A stretch of DNA of 64,000 nt. It comes from Lactimicrobium massiliense (GTDB lineage: Bacteria > Bacillota_I > Bacilli_A > Erysipelotrichales > Erysipelotrichaceae). The DNA lies in assembly GCF_900343155.1 (NCBI RefSeq), contig NZ_OUNG01000004.1:1-64000 (forward strand). Reading direction: 5' to 3'. A program made the position numbers and the translations under genes. Below are positions 1 to 7,459 of the stretch, one piece after another (within the stretch, counting starts at the first letter, position 1; each line of letters opens with the position of its first letter). The notes beneath the pieces were generated by a model. The model was not told the DNA's origin and did not search any database. It saw only the letters and a list, made by a program, of their open reading frames with translations.

Positions 1-150
1 ATTCTGCACCTGCTATAATAAGCATGGTTTTATGCCAGCCGTGGAGATACTTGGGTCGAAAATCAAATAGTCTCTGCGGTTTTTCCTTTCTAACTGCAGA
101 GACATTATATCAAGCAATAATGAGACATTTTAATTAGCATTTTCCAGTCA
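1..150. other. Sequence downstream of the cas9 fragment, no gene seen
   Basis: No open frame continues cas9 here: in all three frames beyond the stop at 151 the coding potential ends within a few codons. The stretch holds an inverted repeat (8-bp arms GTCTCTGC/GCAGAGAC at about 80-114) that could act as a terminator for the cas9-fragment transcript, because the leftward strand continues into a T-rich run. I see no CRISPR repeat-spacer periodicity, though 150 bp is too short to rule out an array beyond the window edge. Confidence 0.4.
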
Positions 151-978
151 TTATGATTTGGCAACAACAGCTAGCTCTGCCTCTTTTAATTTTTCATCAT
201 TGAAAAGTTTGCACAGATTTACTTTCTTCCCGGCAAGTAGCTCAAGAAGCACCGCAACAGAAACACCAGAAGGTTCTTCAGAGCTTTCAATCTTCCCATA
301 TGCTTTCTGAAGATTCTTTGCTTTTTGAGAGATGCCGGTCTTTTCCTGCAGAGCATTCAAGAATGACTGCTGATCAGCAGCAGAAAAAGAAACACCAAAA
401 TCAGCAAGCGTATTTTTGAACTGCTGAAGTGCATCTGATAAGCTCACCCCAGTATCAGAATCTGAAAACTCATAGAGAAAATGTCCTCTGCTCTTCATAA
501 TATGATGAAGTGCAAGGAATACCAGTCTTGCATCATGCGGCTCAGAGCTGTGAATCAATTCACTGCGCAGGTAGTAAATATTTGGATACTCTCTAAGATA
601 ATCCTTATCTGTATAATCTTTATCACAGAAAAGAGAATACTTGCATGCTTTATCATGCTTATCTTCCGGATAAAGATTTGAATCATGAAGACGGATAAAG
701 AAACCTGGATCAATCTTCAGGATTTCCGGGGCAAACAGTTCTTCCAGAAGTTGCAGTCTCCACTTGCGTCTGGCAAGCCTCCTTCTATTTGTACGTGCAG
801 TTCTGCGGCCAGAAGCATCCTCAGCTTCTGCAAACAAACGTGCACCCCACATTTCCTTACCATGGTATTTCAACAAATGATATGTTGGATCCGTTGCTGC
901 CCACCCAGCAGACTCTGTACCAACATCCAGGCCCAGATACCAATCGCCTGCAGAAAAATTATTGCCGTTATGTTTCAT
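151..978 (-). pseudogene. cas9: Truncated Cas9, N-terminal fragment (RuvC-I, bridge helix, start of REC)
   Basis: 275 residues match only the N-terminal quarter of a type II CRISPR nuclease; full-length Cas9 is roughly 1000-1400 residues. Visible parts are RuvC-I (YLGLDVGTESAGWA, residues 14-27, with the catalytic Asp), the arginine-rich bridge helix (GRRTARTNRRRLARRKWRLQ, about 57-76) and the first REC segment with HHIMKSRGHFLYE (about 157-169). It ends at an in-frame TAA soon after LCKLFNDEKLKEAE, a point where family members continue into the rest of REC. HNH, RuvC-II/III and the PAM-interacting domain are absent, and no other frame resumes them in the 150 bp left. The ATG at 978 has a good ribosome binding site (AGGGGAG). 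An IS1634-like element begins 50 bp upstream of the start. The fragment cannot cut DNA; whether it is expressed is unknown. Confidence 0.9.
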
Positions 979-1028
979 AATCTCCCCTTTGTTATTGACA
1001 ACTCTTCTGATAGTTATTATATATGTAA
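819..1028. repeat. 210-bp direct repeat, left copy (IS1634-type target duplication)
   Basis: Positions 819-1028 are identical to 2937-3146 (offset 2118) and flank the IS element exactly. The copy contains cas9 codons 1-53, its ribosome binding site and the TTGACA/TATATA promoter that faces rightward. IS1634 of Mycoplasma mycoides is known for unusually long and variable direct repeats, so the duplication is read as the insertion footprint and not as an independent repeat. Confidence 0.9.
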
Positions 1029-2936
1029 CCTGACTTTAGAAGTTAACGTTAAAAAATGGTGCTAAACCTCCGATATCAAAATCGGAAGTTCAGCACTTTT
1101 TCTATTTTTCTGGAGTTCAATATATAGTGATCCAGAGGCAGCTTTGTCATCTCTGCAAACTCCTTTATAAAGGGACTGTTGGTTGCCAGATTGATGTATT
1201 TTCCATCTGCTTCTACTACATTGAATTCCTTCATGAAATTGAATATTTCTGATGAAGAGTATTTATTTTCCAAAATCTTAAATTGAAGGATCCTGCCCAG
1301 AAGAACTGTCAGATAACAGACCAGAAAATGTCCTTTGATTGTGTCCTCTTTCTGCAAGAATACAGGGCGTGCATCCAGGTCGGATTTCATGATCCGGAAG
1401 GATTCTTCAATACGCCAGAGATTGTGATAGGTGCTGTAGATGTCTTTGGGAGCCATATTAACTTCTGAAGTTACCAGCAGGTTATAACCTGCCAGCTTAA
1501 GGTCTTTCTCGATTTGCGCTTCATTTATCTCTGTAACCACCTTGTCATCTGTCTTTTCGCCTTTACTGGTTGACTTGAATGTGACGTATTTTGAAGATTC
1601 ACCATATTCATTTTTCTTGGCCATAGACTGAGATAATCTGGTGGCTTTATCAACCATTTTCATGATTTCAAATTTCTTCTTTTTAGCCAGCTGCGGATTG
1701 TATGTTACAACCCGTTTTTCTTTTAAATTGACTGTATGCTTTTTGCCGTCTTTGTCTGTATAGGTATATGGGAATTTGTCGACACATGCCTTCCATTTGT
1801 ATTTAAGGCTTCCATCTGGGTTCGTAACATTCTGATATCCGTTTTCCAGAAGAACCCATACTTTTTCCTTTTCAGGAAGTGTCTTTACAGATTTAGAAAA
1901 GAGATAGCCATCACCATTGCTTACCGCGTTAATGATATTTTCAGAGCAGTTGAGTCCCTTGTCAGCTACCTGTATGGTTTTCCCTTTAATGCCTTGTCTG
2001 TTTTTCATAGAGGCAATAATATCCCTGAGAACTGGTTTCTCGGATTCGTTCCCTGGATACATTCTCATCCCAATCGGAATCTGGTTGGCATCCAGCAGAA
2101 GGCCAAGCCCAATGATAGGATCTTTCCTGTTTTCCTTACTTGGCCCTTTTCTTCTGAAATCGTCTTCACGGTCAATTTCAAAATAGAAGTTTGTGCAGTC
2201 AAAATATGTTGTCGAAGTGGAAAGACTGTACTTTTCGGAAACCTGAGCAGTAAATAATTCAACAATTTTTTCATAATTACTTCCAAGAAACTCTATTCCT
2301 TTGAGCATCTGATTATAGGAGTAATCATATTCCTGAAACAGGAATGGCAGCACCTCGTGGAAAGTGCGTAATTTACTGCATGGATTGATAGCACGCGCAT
2401 AGATCAACGAAAAGAGAACATCCGTAATCTTGAACTGAAAGTCATTAGTAAGCTGATACAGATCGATAAATCTTTTCACCTGCAGCTTTTCGAGAATTGC
2501 ATGCAGGGGAAAGTAGCCTAAAGAGCGCATCGGAGAAGAAGTAGAGATGCGTTTGACTTTCTCTTTCTTGCGTTCCTGATTCATCTCTTCAACAACTTGT
2601 TTGTAGTGAGTGACAGGATCCGGAATTTCATCAGTCTTCAAATCATTTACATAGCCCAAAGCCTTGTAAGAACGATGGCAGGTCTGTCTCCTTTCCGGGT
2701 TGTAGAAAGACTCGTAGATCTGCAGATAGACACCTTTTTTCAGGTTAGATTTCTTAAGAAAGTAGGCCATAAAGCACCCTCTTATATTATAGCACCATAA
2801 CACCATATATAGAATAGTTAAAAAATAAATTTGTCAAATTTTCACGCATCAAAAAAATCCCATGAAATAGGGCTGAATGAATGATTTGACTAATAAGGAC
2901 TCCTAAAGATTCATGGTGCTATGCTCTAAAGACGGG
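1029..2936 (-). mobile_element. IS1634-like insertion sequence (IS4 superfamily)
   Basis: The element is 1908 bp. Its ends are imperfect terminal inverted repeats, CCTGACTTTAGA at 1029-1040 and CCCGTCTTTAGA (reverse strand) at 2925-2936, matching at 10 of 12 bases. One transposase gene fills most of it. The boundaries coincide exactly with the ends of the 210-bp flanking direct repeats, which fixes the element length. It sits between the start of cas9 and the tracrRNA-like gene, so it separates cas9 from its native upstream region. Confidence 0.88.
1076..2770 (-). CDS. IS1634 family transposase
   Basis: 564 residues from the ATG at 2770, chosen because MAYFLKKS is the usual family N-terminus and GAGGGTG lies 6-8 nt upstream; a longer frame reaches 2806. 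It is a DDE-type transposase with the long insertion typical of the IS4/IS1634 group. The candidate catalytic residues are Asp in TTYFDCTNFYFE (near residue 195), Asp in IQVADKGLNC (near 277) and Glu in LWRIEESFRIMKSD (near 460). The frame is intact, so the element may still be active. It is the only gene of the element and is read in the same direction as the cas9 fragment. Confidence 0.92.
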   Translation of the reverse strand: MAYFLKKSNLKKGVYLQIYESFYNPERRQTCHRSYKALGYVNDLKTDEIPDPVTHYKQVVEEMNQERKKEKVKRISTSSPMRSLGYFPLHAILEKLQVKRFIDLYQLTNDFQFKITDVLFSLIYARAINPCSKLRTFHEVLPFLFQEYDYSYNQMLKGIEFLGSNYEKIVELFTAQVSEKYSLSTSTTYFDCTNFYFEIDREDDFRRKGPSKENRKDPIIGLGLLLDANQIPIGMRMYPGNESEKPVLRDIIASMKNRQGIKGKTIQVADKGLNCSENIINAVSNGDGYLFSKSVKTLPEKEKVWVLLENGYQNVTNPDGSLKYKWKACVDKFPYTYTDKDGKKHTVNLKEKRVVTYNPQLAKKKKFEIMKMVDKATRLSQSMAKKNEYGESSKYVTFKSTSKGEKTDDKVVTEINEAQIEKDLKLAGYNLLVTSEVNMAPKDIYSTYHNLWRIEESFRIMKSDLDARPVFLQKEDTIKGHFLVCYLTVLLGRILQFKILENKYSSSEIFNFMKEFNVVEADGKYINLATNSPFIKEFAEMTKLPLDHYILNSRKIEKVLNFRF

Positions 2937-3096
2937 CCTCAGCTTCTGCAAACAAACGTGCACCCCACATTTCCTTACCATGGTATTTCAACAAATGATA
3001 TGTTGGATCCGTTGCTGCCCACCCAGCAGACTCTGTACCAACATCCAGGCCCAGATACCAATCGCCTGCAGAAAAATTATTGCCGTTATGTTTCAT
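2926..3096 (-). pseudogene. cas9: Second cas9 5' stub (53 codons, then reads into the IS)
   Basis: The right-hand copy of the duplication carries the same start codon and first 53 cas9 codons. At 2936 the frame enters the IS terminal repeat and stops at TAG 2926-2928 after three foreign residues (Ala-Arg-Leu). It has the same ribosome binding site as the left copy and keeps the native upstream region, including the tracrRNA-like gene. Since it lies next to the original promoter region, this stub and not the longer fragment is probably what the native cas9 promoter now transcribes. Confidence 0.85.
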
Positions 3097-3146
3097 AATC
3101 TCCCCTTTGTTATTGACAACTCTTCTGATAGTTATTATATATGTAA
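2937..3146. repeat. 210-bp direct repeat, right copy
   Basis: This is identical base for base to 819-1028. It keeps the native junction with the tracrRNA-like region at 3147. The repeat ends precisely where the two flanks diverge (CC at 1029-1030 against TT at 3147-3148). Confidence 0.9.
3113..3141 (+). promoter_or_regulatory. Promoter of the tracrRNA-like gene
   Basis: TTGACA at 3113-3118 and TATATA at 3136-3141 are separated by 17 bp, which predicts a start near 3148. It lies in the cas9 leader and points away from cas9. The duplication has copied it to 995-1023, where it now fires into the end of the IS, antisense to the transposase. A reverse-strand TATAAT (3139-3134) in the same segment is a possible cas9 -10 element. 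Confidence 0.6.
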
Positions 3147-3254
3147 TTGTCTTACACAGAAATACATAGTAGGTCCAAATAAGCTTTTAGCGAAATTATC
3201 GCGCATAGCGATCTCACATGGTGTGAGGGCTCTCCTTCGGGAGAGTTTTATTTT
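3147..3254 (+). ncRNA. Candidate tracrRNA of the broken type II CRISPR locus
   Basis: This is a transcript-sized, non-coding segment divergent from cas9 with a promoter and a terminator of its own. The first ~35 nt would be the anti-repeat, followed by AAATAAGC, the usual entry into a tracrRNA nexus. Three stems follow in order: GCGA/TCGC (3190-3202), CTCACA/TGTGAG with a 3-nt loop (3213-3227), and CTCTCC-TTCG-GGAGAG (3230-3245) with a T-rich tail to 3254. Position upstream of cas9 and the nexus/stem/terminator order match known tracrRNAs. The anti-repeat cannot be confirmed because no CRISPR repeat lies in this window. Confidence 0.6.
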
Positions 3255-3455
3255 GGCATCCAGTCAGCTTCATACCAGAATCTTTACAAGGCAGAATGAA
3301 GCAGGCTCATGATACCGTATGAAACAGGTTGAAATAAGAATGCAAAAAAGCAACCGCCAGAACTATCAGAGCTGAGCAGTTACCATAAAGAAGAGGATCC
3401 TCCTTCATTCGTGATCCTTTGACAATGTATTTCATGTCTGACTGAGAAAATGCTT

Positions 3456-4349
3456 TCAAGCCTGCTGTTTCTGCTTGGACAGTGAGATCATTACCAGCAT
3501 GGCAAAGACACATACAAAGCCGATGAAGTCTCCCACTGTAAATGGTGTACCCATGATGCCGGTCACAATCGCTGCGGTGACAGGCTCCGCAAAGCCATAC
3601 AGAATGCCTTTTTCCGGTCCGATTTCTTTGACGCCCTGCATATACATCGTAAAGGCCAGCACATTGCCAACGACAACGACGAAGGCAATGCCAATGATGC
3701 CCATCACATTAGGGACATAATTGTACTGCCAGATCTTAAAGACAAAGGCAAACAGCAGGCCGCCCATCAGGAATGACCATGCCTGCAGGACAACCACCGG
3801 AAAGTGAGCCAAGAGATGTCTTGGATAGCAGTTATAGACGGTAACACAGCCTGCACACAGAACACCGCACAGCAGTGCACCCGCAGGAATGCCCAGTTCC
3901 ATGCGGCCGTGCGTTGTGATTAACGTCACGCCAACCAGAGCCAGAATAATAGAGAACACATCGAATATTCCGGGCTTTTCATGCCGGTGAATGCATTCCA
4001 CGATCAGGATCATGACCGGTGAAAGATCCTGCAGAATGGTGGCAGCACCAGCCGTTGATAACTGAATGGTGCGGAAATACAGATACTGACACAATGAAAT
4101 GCCAAGCAGGCCATAGACCAGCAGATCTCTGGCATCCCGCTTTGTCTTCCATGGCGAATATACATACTTTCCCATTCTGATCCGGCAGTACATAAACAGA
4201 ATCACACCGGCAAGAAACAACCGGATCGGCACAAGCCAGTGGGCATCCATCCCCTGCTTCGTGAACAGATACTGGCCCATAGAGCCGCTCAATCCCCAGC
4301 AGACACCGCCGCCTGCTGTTAACAATGCGCCTTTTACACTTTGTTTCAT
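3456..4349 (-). CDS. EamA/DMT-superfamily transporter
   Basis: 297 residues from the ATG at 4349 (MKQSVKGALLTAGGG); the longer upstream frame has no family match. The chain is almost entirely hydrophobic, with about ten membrane spans arranged as two EamA halves, and the glycine-rich GGGVCWGLSG start of helix 1 is typical. DMT carriers export small metabolites or drugs by proton exchange; the substrate cannot be told from sequence. It is divergent from the small membrane protein at 4418 across 68 bp. The region 3255-3455 downstream holds nothing convincing. Confidence 0.85.
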   Translation of the reverse strand: MKQSVKGALLTAGGGVCWGLSGSMGQYLFTKQGMDAHWLVPIRLFLAGVILFMYCRIRMGKYVYSPWKTKRDARDLLVYGLLGISLCQYLYFRTIQLSTAGAATILQDLSPVMILIVECIHRHEKPGIFDVFSIILALVGVTLITTHGRMELGIPAGALLCGVLCAGCVTVYNCYPRHLLAHFPVVVLQAWSFLMGGLLFAFVFKIWQYNYVPNVMGIIGIAFVVVVGNVLAFTMYMQGVKEIGPEKGILYGFAEPVTAAIVTGIMGTPFTVGDFIGFVCVFAMLVMISLSKQKQQA

Positions 4350-4417
4350 GGAGTCGATTATATCGCAGCCAGGTTTTGTTTGTGATAAGGTTATGACAAA
4401 AGAAAGCAGGATTTCCC

Positions 4418-4753
4418 ATGAGAAACTATACATATGCAGCCATCATCGTTCTGATCACCGGTGCTGCCGGTGTCCTGATCGGTGTCTTTGAATCCATTTC
4501 CAGATCCAGAAAGCCATGGGGCTTTGGCAGTCTCCATGCCCCGTTTCCTGTCAAGGATGTCAGCACCTACAACAAAGCTGTTGGTAAACTCTGGATGATC
4601 ACCGGTCTTGCCATTGCCGCCGACGGCATGATTCTGTATCTGTTCCCATCAAGGACCGTTGGCATTGTATGCGTCGTACTTGCTGTTGTCATCTACAGCA
4701 TCGGCACTGCGTGGTATGTCACATCCATCGAATCCCGTTTCCGCAAAAAGTGA
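4418..4753 (+). CDS. Small integral membrane protein, unknown function
   Basis: 111 residues with three hydrophobic segments (about 5-24, 58-77 and 81-101) and a basic C-terminus (SRFRKK). A conserved-looking central stretch, KPWGFGSLHAPFPVKDVSTYNK, resembles the loop of small DUF3784-type membrane proteins, but I do not assign a family firmly. It is followed after 9 bp by the SDR gene, so the two are probably cotranscribed. Confidence 0.65.
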   Translation: MRNYTYAAIIVLITGAAGVLIGVFESISRSRKPWGFGSLHAPFPVKDVSTYNKAVGKLWMITGLAIAADGMILYLFPSRTVGIVCVVLAVVIYSIGTAWYVTSIESRFRKK

Positions 4754-4762
4754 GGTATTGCC

Positions 4763-5527
4763 ATGAAAACAGCATTGATTACAGGTGCTTCCAGCGGCCT
4801 TGGCAAAGAGTTTGTCCGCCAGCTGGCTGATGATCCTGCCATTGCACAATTCTGGGTCATTGCCAGACGCAAAGAACGTCTTCTTGAACTGCAGAAGTTC
4901 ACAAGCAAGCCCGTTATTGCCATTCCTTTGGATCTGTGCGATCCACACAGCTTCGATATTCTGGCAGAGAAACTGCAGGCTGAAAAGCCGGATATTACCG
5001 TACTTGTTGCCGCAGCAGGCCTTGGCTCCATTGGTAAAACTGAAGAGCTCAGCGTTGCAGAAACAAACCGTATGATCGATCTGAACTGCCGGGCAGCCGC
5101 TGCCGTCACGCGCCTTTGCCTTCCGTACATGCACAAAGGTGCCCGAATTCTGGAGATTGCGTCCATTGCGGCCTTCCAGCCAATGCCCGGCTTCAACGTT
5201 TATGCCGCATCCAAGGCATTCTTAATGAGCTATACCAAAGCACTCCACCATGAACTGCTGCCAAGACATATCAAAGTCACATGTGTCTGCCCGTATTGGG
5301 TCAAAGATACCGAATTCATCCCCAAAGCCAGAACAACCGGAAACAGTTTCCGCCACACCCCGCTGGCATCTGTCTCCAAAAGCGTTGTCCGCCTGTCACT
5401 TGCCGCATCCAAGGCAAACCTGTGGGTATGTACGCCGGGCATTGTCACAACTGCCCAGCGCATTGTAGCAAAGGTCATTCCCCACTGCATCGTAGTTCCC
5501 TTCATGGATCTGATACGCCGCTTCTGA
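4763..5527 (+). CDS. SDR-family NAD(P)-dependent oxidoreductase
   Basis: 254 residues, a normal classical short-chain dehydrogenase length. The cofactor-binding TGASSGLGKEF is at residues 7-17, the catalytic Ser lies in ILEIASIAAF, and Tyr-x3-Lys in VYAASKAF. Substrate is unknown. The C-terminal third (CVCPYWVKDTEF and on) resembles the DltE/YdfG-like bacterial SDR group. It is the last gene of the short rightward unit and is followed by a strong terminator at 5530. Confidence 0.88.
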   Translation: MKTALITGASSGLGKEFVRQLADDPAIAQFWVIARRKERLLELQKFTSKPVIAIPLDLCDPHSFDILAEKLQAEKPDITVLVAAAGLGSIGKTEELSVAETNRMIDLNCRAAAAVTRLCLPYMHKGARILEIASIAAFQPMPGFNVYAASKAFLMSYTKALHHELLPRHIKVTCVCPYWVKDTEFIPKARTTGNSFRHTPLASVSKSVVRLSLAASKANLWVCTPGIVTTAQRIVAKVIPHCIVVPFMDLIRRF

Positions 5528-5529
5528 CT

Positions 5530-5556
5530 GGCACCGGTCAACTCCGGTGCCTTTTT
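5530..5556 (+). terminator. Rho-independent terminator after the SDR gene
   Basis: GGCACCGG and CCGGTGCC form a perfect stem around a short loop, followed by five T. Confidence 0.85.
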
Positions 5557-5561
5557 CATAT

Positions 5562-5585
5562 AAAAAAGCTGTGATAAATCACAGC
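5562..5585 (-). terminator. Terminator of the serine dehydratase operon
   Basis: On the reverse strand GCTGTGAT/ATCACAGC is followed by six T. The stem overlaps the sdaAA stop codon. Confidence 0.8.
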
Positions 5586-6463
5586 CCCTGCGGACGGTTA
5601 TCCTTCATTGCCTGGGCAATCTTCTGACCCGTCTTTGTGCCGGCAAGACCGCCAATTCCTGTTTCCCGTATTTCCACAGGCATCTTTGCACCAATCGTAT
5701 GCATAGCATCAATCACTTCATCTGCCGGAATCTTTGACACAATGCCGGCCCTGGCCATATCACAGCTTGTCACGGCATTGACAGCCCCAATCACATTCCG
5801 CTTCACGCACGGCACTTCCACAAGGCCTGCCACCGGATCACAGGCCAATCCTAATAATCCCTTCAGTGCCAGTGCACAGGCATTGACAATCTCCATGTTG
5901 CCGCCGCCATCAAGATAGGCAAGAGCACCGGCTGCCATGGCACTGGCAGAGCCAATCTCCGCCTGACAGCCGCCCTGGGCACCAGACAGAGAAGCACGCT
6001 GGCCAATCACACCGCCGATCCCTGCTGCCACATACAGGCCTTCTACCATCTTATCGTCAGAACAATTTGTTTTTTCCTGATAGGAAATCAACACTGCCGG
6101 CAGTACACCACAGCTGCCTGCGGTCGGTGCTGCCACAATACGGCGCATACAGGCATTGCAGGCCGCTACCTTCAATGCCTTCTCCATCACCGAGGACACA
6201 AAATCACCCGCCAGCATTTTCTTCTTTTCAATGCGCCGATGCAGAATGCCAGCCTCTTTGCCAACCAGGCCGGAGGCCGATGACATGCCATTTTCATAGC
6301 CGGCCGCGGATGCCTTCATCGAGGCATACATACCTGCCATTCTGGCAAATGAAGCTTCTTCCGAAATATTTTCCTCATGGCAGTCCTCTGCCTGCACAAC
6401 CTTCCAGAACGGCTGGCCGCTCTTGCCGGACTCTTCCAGAATTCTCTCTAATGAACTGTACAT
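5579..6463 (-). CDS. sdaAA: L-serine ammonia-lyase, iron-sulfur-dependent, alpha subunit
   Basis: 294 residues, the normal length of the alpha chain. This subunit holds the [4Fe-4S] cluster that deaminates L-serine to pyruvate and ammonia in the cytoplasm. Cysteines that can act as cluster ligands appear in AACNACMRRIVAAPTAGSCG and in the C-terminal half (GLACDPVAGLVEVPC). It overlaps the end of sdaAB by 16 nt and so is translationally coupled to it. Pyruvate made here would feed the formate-lyase and D-lactate dehydrogenase encoded elsewhere in the window. Confidence 0.95.
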   Translation of the reverse strand: MYSSLERILEESGKSGQPFWKVVQAEDCHEENISEEASFARMAGMYASMKASAAGYENGMSSASGLVGKEAGILHRRIEKKKMLAGDFVSSVMEKALKVAACNACMRRIVAAPTAGSCGVLPAVLISYQEKTNCSDDKMVEGLYVAAGIGGVIGQRASLSGAQGGCQAEIGSASAMAAGALAYLDGGGNMEIVNACALALKGLLGLACDPVAGLVEVPCVKRNVIGAVNAVTSCDMARAGIVSKIPADEVIDAMHTIGAKMPVEIRETGIGGLAGTKTGQKIAQAMKDNRPQGL

Positions 6464-7131
6464 GTTTCCTCCTTCACAGGCAGATATGTGATCTTCAGAA
6501 TGCCCGGATGATTCCGCAATTGTTCCAGAGCAGCAGACGGCACTTCCTGATCACACTCAATCACGGTCACTGCATGGCCGCCCCGGCTGTCACGGTCCAG
6601 CTGGACCGTGGCAATATTGATATGATGCTCATACAGCATGCCCGTTATCGCAGACACTTCACCCGGCCGGTCATCATTCTCCACGATCAATGTCGGATAA
6701 TCACCCGAGAACACTGTCTTCAGACCGTCAATCTCACGGATCTGGATCTGACCGCCGCCAATGGAAGCAGCCACGATCTCCAGCTTCTTGCCATATTCAC
6801 CCTTCAAGAACAGACGCACACTGTTAGGATGGGCTTCCTCACCCAGATCCACGGTGCCAAGCGTCACCTTCATTCCTGCTTTGCGCGCTTCTTCAAACGC
6901 ATCCGGAATGCGCGCATCATCACATGCCATACCCAGAAGACCCGCAATCAAAGCACGGTCCGTACCATGGCCGACACCTGTTGCGGCAAACGAGCCATGC
7001 AGAAGAATCACTGCATCCACAACTTTTTCCCCCAGCAGTCTTCTTGATACAAGACCAATCCGGGCAGCACCGGCCGTATGGGAACTTGATGGTCCCACCA
7101 TCACCGGTCCGATAATTTCAAAGATATTCAT
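6448..7131 (-). CDS. sdaAB: L-serine ammonia-lyase, iron-sulfur-dependent, beta subunit
   Basis: 227 residues from the ATG at 7131, set by the family N-terminus MNIFEIIGPVMVGPSSSHTAGA and an AAGAGGG ribosome binding site. The first ~130 residues form the substrate-binding beta domain (PSSSHTAGAARIG). The C-terminal ~75 residues are an ACT domain (LIVENDDRPGEVSAITGMLYE), the probable serine/ligand-sensing part. It lies between a DUF1294 gene (2-nt gap upstream) and sdaAA. Confidence 0.95.
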   Translation of the reverse strand: MNIFEIIGPVMVGPSSSHTAGAARIGLVSRRLLGEKVVDAVILLHGSFAATGVGHGTDRALIAGLLGMACDDARIPDAFEEARKAGMKVTLGTVDLGEEAHPNSVRLFLKGEYGKKLEIVAASIGGGQIQIREIDGLKTVFSGDYPTLIVENDDRPGEVSAITGMLYEHHINIATVQLDRDSRGGHAVTVIECDQEVPSAALEQLRNHPGILKITYLPVKEETCTVH

Positions 7132-7133
7132 CC

Positions 7134-7403
7134 TTACCCTCTTATCTGAAATAACAGAATGATCCACAGCACAAGCAGAGCCGGAACCCCGACTGTAAAC
7201 TTTGTATGTTTTGTCTTATGGTGAAACACATACATGCCAGCCAGTGCACCGGCAGCGCCGCCCATGGCAGCACTTGCCATCAGCACACGTTCAGGAATCC
7301 GCCAGGCATGCACAACTGCCTTATGCTTATCAATACCAAACAAAGCAAAGGATACCACATTGATCACCAGCAGCCATCCTGCCATCATTCTTACTGTTTC
7401 CAT
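7134..7403 (-). CDS. DUF1294 small membrane protein
   Basis: 89 residues with three hydrophobic spans and the family pattern of FGIDKHKA..WRIPE, GGAAGALAGM and HHKTKHTKF..GVP. Function of the family is unknown. It is the first gene of the sdaAB-sdaAA unit, ending 2 nt before sdaAB starts. Confidence 0.85.
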   Translation of the reverse strand: METVRMMAGWLLVINVVSFALFGIDKHKAVVHAWRIPERVLMASAAMGGAAGALAGMYVFHHKTKHTKFTVGVPALLVLWIILLFQIRG

Positions 7404-7459
7404 GGCTTTGATGATATCACGATCTCACAAAAGGCAAAACGAATGTACAATGAAGAAAC

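Noticed and set aside
1-150. Possible CRISPR array next to cas9
   Set aside because: No direct repeat of 30-40 bp recurs. The only structure is a single 8-bp-arm inverted repeat, which fits a terminator better.
3307-3513. A 68-residue leftward frame downstream of the DMT transporter
   Set aside because: It overlaps the transporter's 3' end in another frame, has no ribosome binding site and has a low-information product.
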